Under the pieces are notes generated by a model. It was not told the origin of the DNA, did not search any database, and worked only from the letters and a program-made list of their open reading frames with translations. A stretch of 39,261 nucleotides of DNA. Source: Allobosea sp. ASV33. GTDB taxonomy: Bacteria; Pseudomonadota; Alphaproteobacteria; Rhizobiales; Beijerinckiaceae. A program made the position numbers and the translations under genes. The stretch lies in NCBI RefSeq assembly GCF_016428755.1, contig NZ_JAELTI010000047.1, forward strand, positions 1 through 39,261, given 5' to 3'. Shown piece after piece: positions 33,101-39,261 of this stretch (the first letter of the stretch is position 1; the number at the start of each line of letters is the position of its first letter).

Positions 33101-34078
33101 ATGACCGCCTATGTCCTGCAGCGATTGATCCAGAGCGTGCTCGTGCTGCTCGCGGTCTCGGTCGTGGTGTTCTTCGCCGTCTACGGCATCGGCGACCCCG
33201 TCGAATTGCTCGTCTCGCCCTCTGCCAGCGCGGCCGAGCGCGAGGCGCTGGTCCGGCGCCTGGGCCTCGACCTGCCGGTCTGGCAGCAATATTTCGTCTT
33301 CATGGGCAATGCGCTCAAGGGCGATCTCGGCCGTTCCTTCGTGCATGGCGTGCCTGCGATCGAGCTCATCCTCGGGCGCCTGCCTGCGACCTTCGAGCTC
33401 GTCCTGCTCTCGATGACGCTGGCGATCGTCACCGGCGTGCCGCTCGGGCTCTATGCCGGGCTCGACCAGGACAGCCGGCCCTCGCGCATCATCATGGGCG
33501 CCACCGTCCTCGGCTTCTCGCTGCCGAGCTTCTGGAAAGGCATGATGCTGATCCTGCTCTTCGCGGTGGTCCTCCACTGGCTGCCCACGGCCGGGCGCGG
33601 CGAGACGGTCTCGGTCCTGGGCATCCGGACCAGCCTCCTGACCTGGGACGGGCTCGTCCATCTCGCCTTGCCGGCGATCAACCTCGCCATTCCCCAGATC
33701 GCGCTGATGACCCGCCTCGTCGCCGCCGGCACGAGCGAGGCGATGACGCAGGACTACGTCAAATATGCCCGCGCCAAGGGCGTCAGGCCGCGCCGCGTCG
33801 TCGGGCGGCATGTGCTGCGCAACATTCTGATCCCGGTCGTCACCGTCGTCGGCATCGAGTTCGGCAGCCTCGTCGCCTTCTCGACGATCACCGAGACGGT
33901 CTTCGCCTGGCCGGGCATGGGCAAGCTGCTGATCGACTCGGTCTACCAGCTCGATCGGCCCGTCGTCGTCGCCTATGTGCTGCTGGCGACGCTGCTCTTC
34001 GTCACCGTGAACTTCCTCGTCGACATCCTCTATGCCGCGCTTGATCCGCGGGTGAAGCTGACCGGAGAGATGGCATGA
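33101..34078 (+). CDS. ABC transporter permease, DppB type
   Basis: 325 residues. The opening helix LIQSVLVLLAVSVVVFFAV is followed by GDPVELLVSPSAS and LVRRLGLDLPVWQQYFVF as in DppB/OppB. The coupling loop is DYVKYARAKGVRPRR. No good Shine-Dalgarno precedes the ATG, although GGT-containing bases do. The next gene starts within its stop codon (ATGA). It forms the channel with the DppC-type subunit and is served by the ATPases encoded further down. Confidence 0.92.
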   Translation: MTAYVLQRLIQSVLVLLAVSVVVFFAVYGIGDPVELLVSPSASAAEREALVRRLGLDLPVWQQYFVFMGNALKGDLGRSFVHGVPAIELILGRLPATFELVLLSMTLAIVTGVPLGLYAGLDQDSRPSRIIMGATVLGFSLPSFWKGMMLILLFAVVLHWLPTAGRGETVSVLGIRTSLLTWDGLVHLALPAINLAIPQIALMTRLVAAGTSEAMTQDYVKYARAKGVRPRRVVGRHVLRNILIPVVTVVGIEFGSLVAFSTITETVFAWPGMGKLLIDSVYQLDRPVVVAYVLLATLLFVTVNFLVDILYAALDPRVKLTGEMA

Positions 34079-34983
34079 GCGCCCAGGCGAAAGCTCCCGC
34101 CGTCCCTGCCTATGCCGAGACGCCGCTGCGCGAAAAGGTGCTGCGGCGCATCCGCAGCCGCCCGACGACGCGCGGCGCCGCGATCCTACTCGGCATCATG
34201 GTCGCGCTGGCCCTGCTCGCGCCGGTCATCGCGCCGCAAAACCCGCATGACCTCGCCTCGCTCAGCGTGATGGACAACCGCCTGCCGCCGGGGGATGCCG
34301 GCATGAACGGCATGACCTATTGGCTCGGCACAGACTCGCAGGGCCGCGACATGCTGAGCGCGATCCTCTACGGCCTGCGCACCAGCCTGATGGTCGGGCT
34401 CACCGCGACGCTGGGCGCGCTCTTCATCGGCATCTCGGCCGGGCTGGTGGCCGCGCAGTTCGGCGGGGTGGTCGATGCCGTGATCATGCGCGTCGTCGAT
34501 TTCATGCTCGGCTTTCCCTCGATCCTGATCGCGCTCGTGCTGCTCGCCTCGATCGGGCGCGGCGTCGACAAGGTCATCCTCGCGATCGTCTTGGTGCAAT
34601 GGGCGCAATATGCCCGGCTGATGCGCGCCTCGGCGCTGGTCGAGCGGCGCAAGGAATATATCGAGGCGGCACTGAATTTCGGCCTGCCGACCCGGCACAT
34701 CATGATCGCGCATCTGCTGCCGAACTCGGTGGGCTCGGTGCTGGTCGTCGCCTCGATCAGCATCGCCGGCGCGATCACGCTGGAGGCGACGCTCTCCTTC
34801 CTCGGCGTCGGCGTGCCGGTGACGCAGCCCTCGCTCGGCCTGCTGATCGCCAACGGCTTCGAATTCCTGCTCTCCGGCGAATACTGGATCGCGGTCTTCC
34901 CCGGCATCGCGCTGGTGCTGCTGATCGTCTCGCTCAACCTCGTCGGCGACCGGCTGCGCCGCAGCTTCAACGTGCGCTCATGA
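34075..34983 (+). CDS. ABC transporter permease, DppC type
   Basis: 302 residues with an extended N-terminal cytoplasmic segment before the first helix (AAILLGIMVALALLAPVIAP). The DppC marker reads LGTDSQGRDMLSAILYG. The loop EYIEAALNFGLPTRHIMIAH stands at the coupling-helix position, and LSFLGVGVPVTQPSLG is the usual C-terminal feature. It overlaps its neighbours on both sides by four bases, the tightest translational coupling in the window. Confidence 0.92.
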   Translation: MSAQAKAPAVPAYAETPLREKVLRRIRSRPTTRGAAILLGIMVALALLAPVIAPQNPHDLASLSVMDNRLPPGDAGMNGMTYWLGTDSQGRDMLSAILYGLRTSLMVGLTATLGALFIGISAGLVAAQFGGVVDAVIMRVVDFMLGFPSILIALVLLASIGRGVDKVILAIVLVQWAQYARLMRASALVERRKEYIEAALNFGLPTRHIMIAHLLPNSVGSVLVVASISIAGAITLEATLSFLGVGVPVTQPSLGLLIANGFEFLLSGEYWIAVFPGIALVLLIVSLNLVGDRLRRSFNVRS

Positions 34984-35960
34984 GTGAACCCTTGCTCGAT
35001 GTCCGCGGCTTGCGGACCGTCTTCCACGCGCTGGACGGCGCCTGGCCCGCCGTCGACGGCGTCGATCTCAGCGTCTCGCGCGGCGAGGTGCTGGGACTGG
35101 TCGGCGAATCCGGCTCCGGCAAATCGGTGACCGGCTTCTCGCTGGTGCGCCTGATCGACCCGCCGGGCGAGATCGTCGCCGGCACGGTGAGCTTCGGTGG
35201 CGAGGATCTGCGCGCGGCTTCCGAGGAGCGTCTGCGGAGCCTCCGCGGCGACCGCATCGCCATGATCTTTCAGGACCCGCTGATGACGCTGAACCCGGTG
35301 CTCAGCATCGGCGAGCAGATGAGCGAGGCGATCCTGGAGCATCGCGACTGCAGCCGCGAGGAAGCGCTCAGCGAAGCCGCGAAGGCGCTGGCCCGCGTCG
35401 GCATCTCCTCGCCGGAGGCGCGGCTGAAGCAGTTCCCGCACGAATTCTCCGGCGGCATGCGCCAGCGCGTCGCGATCGCGACCGCGCTGCTCAATGCGCC
35501 CGATCTGATCATCGCCGACGAGCCGACCACGGCGCTCGACGTCACCATCCAGAGCCAGATCCTCTTCGAGGTGCAGAAGCTCGCCCGCGAGACCGGGACG
35601 GCGGTGCTCTGGATCACGCATGACCTCGCCGTGGTGGCCGAGCTCGCCGACCGGGTGGCGGTGATGTATGCCGGCCGCGTCGTCGAGATCGGACCGGTCG
35701 ACGAGGTGCTCGACGCACCGCGCCATCCCTATACGCTCGGCCTGCTCCATTCCTCTGCCGCCAATGTTCTGCCTGGCGAGCGCCTGAACCAGATCGATGG
35801 CGTCGCTCCGCGCATCGACGCCCGGCCCAGCGGCTGCCCGTTCCGCCCGCGCTGTCCGCGCGTCCAGTCGGTCTGTTCAGAGCGTGATCCCGAGACGACA
35901 GGCGAGGGCGCGCATCGCTTCCGCTGCCACAATCCGGTGCCGGTGGGAGAAGCGGCATGA
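34980..35960 (+). CDS. ABC transporter ATP-binding protein, DppD/OppD type
   Basis: 326 residues from the ATG at 34980, which overlaps the upstream stop; the frame runs open further back but only as a shadow. Walker A is GESGSGKS (42-49), the signature is FSGGMRQR (156-163), Walker B ends IADEPTTALD with Asp180-Glu181, and the H-loop is ITHDLAVV. The C-terminal oligopeptide-transporter domain carries GCPFRPRCPRVQSVC and a later Cys, the four-cysteine pattern reported to hold an iron-sulfur cluster in Dpp ATPases. It works with the next gene product as a heterodimer. Confidence 0.93.
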   Translation: MSEPLLDVRGLRTVFHALDGAWPAVDGVDLSVSRGEVLGLVGESGSGKSVTGFSLVRLIDPPGEIVAGTVSFGGEDLRAASEERLRSLRGDRIAMIFQDPLMTLNPVLSIGEQMSEAILEHRDCSREEALSEAAKALARVGISSPEARLKQFPHEFSGGMRQRVAIATALLNAPDLIIADEPTTALDVTIQSQILFEVQKLARETGTAVLWITHDLAVVAELADRVAVMYAGRVVEIGPVDEVLDAPRHPYTLGLLHSSAANVLPGERLNQIDGVAPRIDARPSGCPFRPRCPRVQSVCSERDPETTGEGAHRFRCHNPVPVGEAA

Positions 35961-36988
35961 GTGCTTCGACAAGTGCTTCGACGACCGCCCCGATCATCGA
36001 GCTCAAGGGCATCACCAAACATTTCCGCCGCAAGCCGACTTTGGCGGAACGCATCCTGATGGCGACCGGGCGCGGCAAGGCGCCGCCGGTGCTGCGCGCC
36101 GTCGACGGCATCGATCTCAGCGTCAAGCGCGGCGAGGTGCTCGGCCTCGTCGGCGAATCCGGCTGCGGCAAATCCACGCTGGCGCGCGTCGTCACCGGCA
36201 TCCTGAAGCCGACGGCCGGCGAGGTGGTCTACGAGCAGCGGCCGGTCGTGGGGCTCAAGGGCCAGGAGCGGCTCGATTTCCTGCTGAAGGTCCAGATGAT
36301 CTTCCAGGACCCTTACGCTTCGCTCGATCCGCGCATGAAGGTCAGCCGCATCGTCGGCGAGGCCTTGAGCATCCACAAGCTCCTGCCCAAGGCGGAGATC
36401 GATGGGGCGGTGGACCAGGCGCTGAGCGAGGTCGGGCTGGATCTCGCCTATCGCGAGCGTTATCCGCACCAGTTCTCCGGGGGCCAGCGCCAGCGCATCG
36501 GCATCGCTCGGGCGCTCGCGGTCAAGCCGGATTTCCTGGTCTGCGACGAGCCGGTCTCGGCGCTCGACGTCTCGATCCAGGCGCAGGTCATCAACCTGTT
36601 CATGGATGTGCGCGAGCGCCATGGCCTGACCTATCTCTTCGTCAGCCATGATCTCGGCCTCGTCCGGCATATCAGCGACCGCGTCGCGATCATGTATCTC
36701 GGCCGTATCGTCGAGGTCGGTACGGCGGCTGATATCTTCGCCGAGCCGGCGCATCCCTATAGCGCCGCGCTGATCGCGGCGATTCCGTCAGCGGCGCGGC
36801 GCAAGCGCGCCTTCCAGCCGCTCAAGGGCGAGTTGCCCTCTCCATTGGCGCCGCCGCCCGGCTGCCCGTTCCATCCGCGCTGCGATAAGGCGATGGCGGT
36901 CTGCCGCGAGGTCCGGCCGGTCCTCACCGAGATCGCGCCCGGCCGCAGCGCCGCCTGCCATCTGCACAAGGCTCCGGAGGCCGCATGA
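35957..36988 (+). CDS. ABC transporter ATP-binding protein, DppF/OppF type
   Basis: 343 residues. Walker A is GESGCGKST (66-74), the signature is FSGGQRQRIGIARAL (173-187), Walker B is VCDEPVSALD with Asp197-Glu198, and the H-loop is VSHDLGLV. An insert at about 25-43 (ILMATGRGK) before the P-loop is common in DppF proteins. The C-terminus has GCPFHPRCDKAMAVC, again the cysteine pattern. The N-terminus contains a 12-base tandem duplication (SAST twice). It overlaps dppD-type and hydrolase genes by four bases. It could also energise the ATPase-less importers elsewhere in the window (inference). Confidence 0.93.
   Translation: MSASTSASTTAPIIELKGITKHFRRKPTLAERILMATGRGKAPPVLRAVDGIDLSVKRGEVLGLVGESGCGKSTLARVVTGILKPTAGEVVYEQRPVVGLKGQERLDFLLKVQMIFQDPYASLDPRMKVSRIVGEALSIHKLLPKAEIDGAVDQALSEVGLDLAYRERYPHQFSGGQRQRIGIARALAVKPDFLVCDEPVSALDVSIQAQVINLFMDVRERHGLTYLFVSHDLGLVRHISDRVAIMYLGRIVEVGTAADIFAEPAHPYSAALIAAIPSAARRKRAFQPLKGELPSPLAPPPGCPFHPRCDKAMAVCREVRPVLTEIAPGRSAACHLHKAPEAA
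35960..35982 (+). repeat. 12-base tandem duplication at the start of the DppF-type gene
   Basis: AGTGCTTCGAC occurs at 35960-35970 and again at 35972-35982, giving the peptide repeat Ser-Ala-Ser-Thr twice right after the start codon. It is in frame and before the first conserved residue, so probably neutral. A duplicated or slipped short segment is the simplest explanation. Confidence 0.6.
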
Positions 36989-37860
36989 TCACGAAAACCC
37001 TGAACGCGCCGGTCGGACGCAGCACGCTGCCCTTCATCGACGCGAGCCATCCCGACAAGCCGCTGGAGGTGAATGTCTACCGCCCGGCGCGGCACCAGCC
37101 GAATAATCCCGTGATCGTCGTGCAGCACGGCATGCTGCGCAATGGCGACGAATACCGCGATTTCTGGATCGATGCGGCCGAGAAGCACAACCTGCTGATC
37201 GTCGCGCCGACCTTCCCGAACGAGCCTTTTCCGAAGGCCGAGGGCTACAACAATGGCCTCGTGGTTTCGGCGGAGGGCGCGATCGCGCCGCGCCCCGAAT
37301 GGCTCTATGCAGTGCCCGGCCGCGTGCTTGATGCGCTGCGCGCTGCCGGCGTGATCGACAAGCCGGTGATCCGCATCTTCGGGCACTCCGCCGGCGGCCA
37401 GTTCGTGCATCGCATGCTGGCGACGGAAGGCGGGGCGCTGTTCGAAGCGGCGATGGCCTCCAATCCCGGCTGGTACACCCTGCCCACGCCGGAGCGGCAT
37501 TTCCCCGAAGGCCTCGGCGGGCTTGGTCTCGACGCGGCGGCCCTGACGCGCTGGCTCGCCTATCCGATGATCCTGTTTGCGGGGGACCGCGACATCGTCA
37601 CCGACGATCCGAACCTGCCGGCGCAGCCCGAGGCGCTGGCGCAGGGGCCGCATCGCTACGGCCGCGCCCATTTCATGCTGGATTTCGGCAAGACGGAAGC
37701 GGCGCGCCTCGGCGTGCCCTGCAACTGGCAACTGATCACGGTGGCCGGCATCGGCCATGACGGGGCGGCGATGTCGCGCGCGGCTGCGTCCTACTGGTTC
37801 GAGGGCGGCCGGATTCCGCCGGCCGAAGAGCTCGGCAAGCAAGCCGCTCCGGTTCTCTGA
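36985..37860 (+). CDS. Alpha/beta hydrolase (PHB-depolymerase/esterase-like)
   Basis: 291 residues without a signal peptide, so cytoplasmic. The alpha/beta hydrolase triad is visible: Ser135 in GHSAGG (133-138), an Asp in AGDRD (201 or 203) and His258 in AGIGHDG. The oxyanion-side VVQHGMLRNGDEYRDFW resembles feruloyl-esterase and polyhydroxybutyrate-depolymerase-like proteins. It is joined to the dpp-type operon by a four-base overlap, so it probably hydrolyses an ester or amide in the imported compound. The substrate is not recognisable. It ends 12 bases before a strong intrinsic terminator. Confidence 0.85.
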   Translation: MITKTLNAPVGRSTLPFIDASHPDKPLEVNVYRPARHQPNNPVIVVQHGMLRNGDEYRDFWIDAAEKHNLLIVAPTFPNEPFPKAEGYNNGLVVSAEGAIAPRPEWLYAVPGRVLDALRAAGVIDKPVIRIFGHSAGGQFVHRMLATEGGALFEAAMASNPGWYTLPTPERHFPEGLGGLGLDAAALTRWLAYPMILFAGDRDIVTDDPNLPAQPEALAQGPHRYGRAHFMLDFGKTEAARLGVPCNWQLITVAGIGHDGAAMSRAAASYWFEGGRIPPAEELGKQAAPVL

Positions 37861-37872
37861 TCGACTTCGATC

Positions 37873-37903
37873 AGGCCCTGTCCGTCTCGGGCGGGGCCTT
37901 TTT
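37873..37903 (+). terminator. Intrinsic terminator of the dpp-type operon
   Basis: Bases 37873-37884 pair with 37888-37899 in a 12-base stem (two G-T wobbles, otherwise complete) with a TCT loop, and five Ts (37899-37903) follow. It lies 12 bases after the hydrolase stop codon. It is the clearest Rho-independent terminator in the window. The rest of the gap to 38058 shows no further structure apart from AAGGAG ahead of the next gene. Confidence 0.88.
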
Positions 37904-38058
37904 CGACATCGCTGCGCTCCGGCCGCCAGTGCCGCCGGAATGGGCAACCTTGCCGTAATCTTCGTCCGCAATCTGCGCATGCCGGCCCGCTCCGATCCAC
38001 GGAGCCGAATCGGCTGGCAGATGTGTCGGCGGCGAGGAGCCCCCGCAAGGAGTCATCG

Positions 38059-38700
38059 ATGTCTCGTATTCTTCCTCTGGCCGGCCTCGGCCTGATGGCC
38101 CTGTTCGCGCTGCCCGCATATGCGGCGGACCGTGCCCGGCCACGGCCCCAGGAATGGCCGGCCTATTCGGCGCCGCGCGCCTATAACTGGAACGGCTTCT
38201 ATGTCGGCGCCCATGCCGGCGGCGCCTTCGACCGCTTCAACGGCGTCAGCAAGAAGAGCCGCAACGAAATGCTGCTCGGCGGCCAGGTCGGCTACAACGT
38301 CCAGATGGGCACGATGCTGTTCGGCCTCGAAAGCGACCTGTCGATGAACGGCTTCGGCAAGGGTTCGAAGCGCGGCGGCGGAACCTCTGCCGACATGCGC
38401 TATGTCGGGACGCTGAAGGCGCGTGCCGGCGTCACCTTCGATCGCCTGCTGGTCTATGGCACGGGTGGTCTCGCCTATGGCAGCATCAAGGCAAGCGACG
38501 GCCTCGTCTCCAAGACGCGCGGCAAGACCGGCTATGTCGTCGGCGCCGGTGCCGAATACGGCATCACCGACAACCTCTCCGCCAAGGTCGAATACAATTA
38601 CGTCTCGCTCGGCAAGGACAATTTCCAGCTCGGCAACGGCCGCACGCGGGTGGGTGTCAACGAGCACCTGGTCAAGGCCGGCCTGAACTACCGGTTCTGA
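38059..38700 (+). CDS. Outer-membrane beta-barrel protein (Omp25/31-like)
   Basis: 213 residues from the ATG at 38059, which follows AAGGAG. A Sec signal (ILPLAGLGLMALFALPAYA) is cleaved near residue 22. The mature protein begins with a Pro-rich linker and then NWNGFYVGAHAGGAF, the standard opening of alphaproteobacterial Omp25/Omp31-type eight-stranded barrels. Alternating strand patterns follow (GTLKARAGVTFDRLLVYGTGGLAYG, split here across strands), and the chain ends LNYRF with the C-terminal Phe required for barrel insertion. It is smaller than many Omp25-like proteins but appears complete. Role: structural or immune-type surface protein; no specific transport function can be claimed. Confidence 0.9.
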   Translation: MSRILPLAGLGLMALFALPAYAADRARPRPQEWPAYSAPRAYNWNGFYVGAHAGGAFDRFNGVSKKSRNEMLLGGQVGYNVQMGTMLFGLESDLSMNGFGKGSKRGGGTSADMRYVGTLKARAGVTFDRLLVYGTGGLAYGSIKASDGLVSKTRGKTGYVVGAGAEYGITDNLSAKVEYNYVSLGKDNFQLGNGRTRVGVNEHLVKAGLNYRF

Positions 38701-38711
38701 TCGCGAAGGCT

Positions 38712-38737
38712 CCGGGCCGGCCCGTAAGCCGGCCCGG
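38712..38737 (+). terminator. GC-rich hairpin after the beta-barrel gene
   Basis: CCGGGCCGGC (38712-38721) and GCCGGCCCGG (38728-38737) form a perfect 10-base G/C stem with a CCGTAA loop, 12 bases after the stop codon. There is no T run, so it may end transcription only with help or simply protect the 3' end of an abundant outer-membrane-protein message. Confidence 0.6.
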
Positions 38738-38795
38738 TACGGGTTGCGGGATCGCGCGTGCGTCGCTGTCGCGCCGGCCGCAACCGGTCATGGGT

Positions 38796-38842
38796 GGAGC
38801 GTCATGTCTGGATTTGTCGCCCCTTCTCCGACATGACGTTCC
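38796..38842. promoter_or_regulatory. Near-perfect 13-base inverted repeat upstream of the response regulator
   Basis: GGAGCGTCATGTC (38796-38808) and GACATGACGTTCC (38830-38842) are complementary at 12 of 13 positions, separated by 21 bases. The arm centres are 34 bases apart, about three helical turns, which would put both on one DNA face. It lies 26-72 bases upstream of the response-regulator start. It could be a regulator binding dyad or, if transcribed, a leader stem-loop. Such a match by chance in a 167-base gap is improbable. Confidence 0.5.
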
Positions 38843-38867
38843 ATCCATGCATCACGACGGATGTGGC

Positions 38868-39261
38868 ATGCGCGCTTTGATTGTCGAGGACGAGCCCGAG
38901 CTCATGTCCTATCTCTCGCTCCTGCTGACCAATGCGGGGCTGGTCGTGGATCGCACGGATACCGTCGAGACCGCGCTCGCGGCCCTGCGGACGGCGCCGT
39001 TCGACATCGCCGTCGTCGATCGGCGCCTGCCGGACGGCGACGGTCTGTCGATCGTCAAGGCGATGGCGAACGCCGAGAACCGTCCGGCCTTCCTGATGCT
39101 GACGGCGCGCGACGCCAAGCCCGACGTGATCGAAGGGCTGAACGGCGGTGCCGACGATTATCTCGTCAAGCCGTTCGAGCCGGGCGAATTGATCGCGCGG
39201 GTCCGCGTTCTCGCACGTCGGCGCAATCCCAAGCGCTCTCTTGTCCTCAGCGCCGGAAACC
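38868..39261 (+). CDS. OmpR-family two-component response regulator, N-terminal part
   Basis: Reads through the right edge; 131 residues are visible. The receiver domain is complete: acidic pocket Glu7-Asp8 in LIVEDEPEL, phospho-acceptor Asp51 in VVDRRLPDGDG, Thr79 in LMLTARD and Lys101 in LVKPFEPGEL. The linker ARRRNPKR follows, where the winged-helix DNA-binding domain of QseB/TctD-like proteins should begin. An in-frame ATG at 38847 is an alternative start, but MRALIVEDE is the normal N-terminus. No clear Shine-Dalgarno is present. A sensor kinase is expected just beyond the window. Confidence 0.92.
   Translation, partial: MRALIVEDEPELMSYLSLLLTNAGLVVDRTDTVETALAALRTAPFDIAVVDRRLPDGDGLSIVKAMANAENRPAFLMLTARDAKPDVIEGLNGGADDYLVKPFEPGELIARVRVLARRRNPKRSLVLSAGN

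Noticed and set aside
35960..35982. Short tandem repeat in the DppF-type gene as a phase-variation switch
   Set aside because: The 12-base unit keeps the frame, so copy-number change would not switch expression.

Overview
The window (39,261 bases, GC-rich) looks like an accessory, catabolism-oriented stretch of an alphaproteobacterial chromosome, most likely order Hyphomicrobiales. This rests on the strong G/C third-position bias, Tat-type signal peptides on periplasmic binding proteins, a fused pcaDC gene, an Omp25/31-like barrel protein and two palindromic intergenic elements of a kind I recall from Bosea, Methylobacterium and Bradyrhizobium. The genus is inference. No tRNA, rRNA, CRISPR, prophage or insertion sequence was seen. 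Five ABC importers fill much of the window.

Region 1 (1-13252). The C-terminal part of a histidine-ammonia-lyase-like protein enters from the left and converges on a GntR/FCD regulator. Divergent from the regulator runs one tight set of 11 genes (1917-13252): an oligopeptide-type binding protein and two permeases without ATPases, a creatininase-like amidohydrolase, a complete polyamine-type importer (binding protein, ATPase, two permeases), an RraA-like protein, a cytosolic gamma-glutamyltransferase-like protein and a D-2-hydroxyacid dehydrogenase. The lyase-like, creatininase-like and RraA-like proteins lack residues that are catalytic in the characterised relatives, so the pathway and substrate are open. 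This is the best candidate here for an undescribed system.

Region 2 (13274-23898, mostly minus strand). A branched-chain-amino-acid-type importer (livKHMGF order) lies directly downstream of pobA (4-hydroxybenzoate 3-monooxygenase). pobA diverges from an AraC-family pobR. Next comes pcaI-pcaJ-pcaB-pcaDC of the protocatechuate branch of the beta-ketoadipate pathway. Together they suggest uptake of an aromatic acid, hydroxylation to protocatechuate and lower-pathway processing, but pcaGH (ring cleavage) and pcaF (thiolase) are not in the window.

Region 3 (24083-25499). A PACE-family efflux protein gene diverges from a LysR regulator across an AT-rich, dyad-rich gap, the usual aceI/aceR arrangement.

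Region 4 (25746-37860). Two oligopeptide-type ABC operons meet at two convergent RpiR/SIS regulators. The first has a binding protein and two permeases but no ATPase. The second has a binding protein, two permeases, two ATPases and an alpha/beta hydrolase chained by 4-base overlaps, and ends at a strong intrinsic terminator. GAAA/TTTC dyads precede both binding-protein genes. In both operons, and in the liv operon, a GC hairpin follows the binding-protein gene.

Region 5 (38059-39261). An outer-membrane beta-barrel protein is followed by the start of an OmpR-type response regulator cut by the window edge, with a near-perfect 13-base inverted repeat upstream of it.
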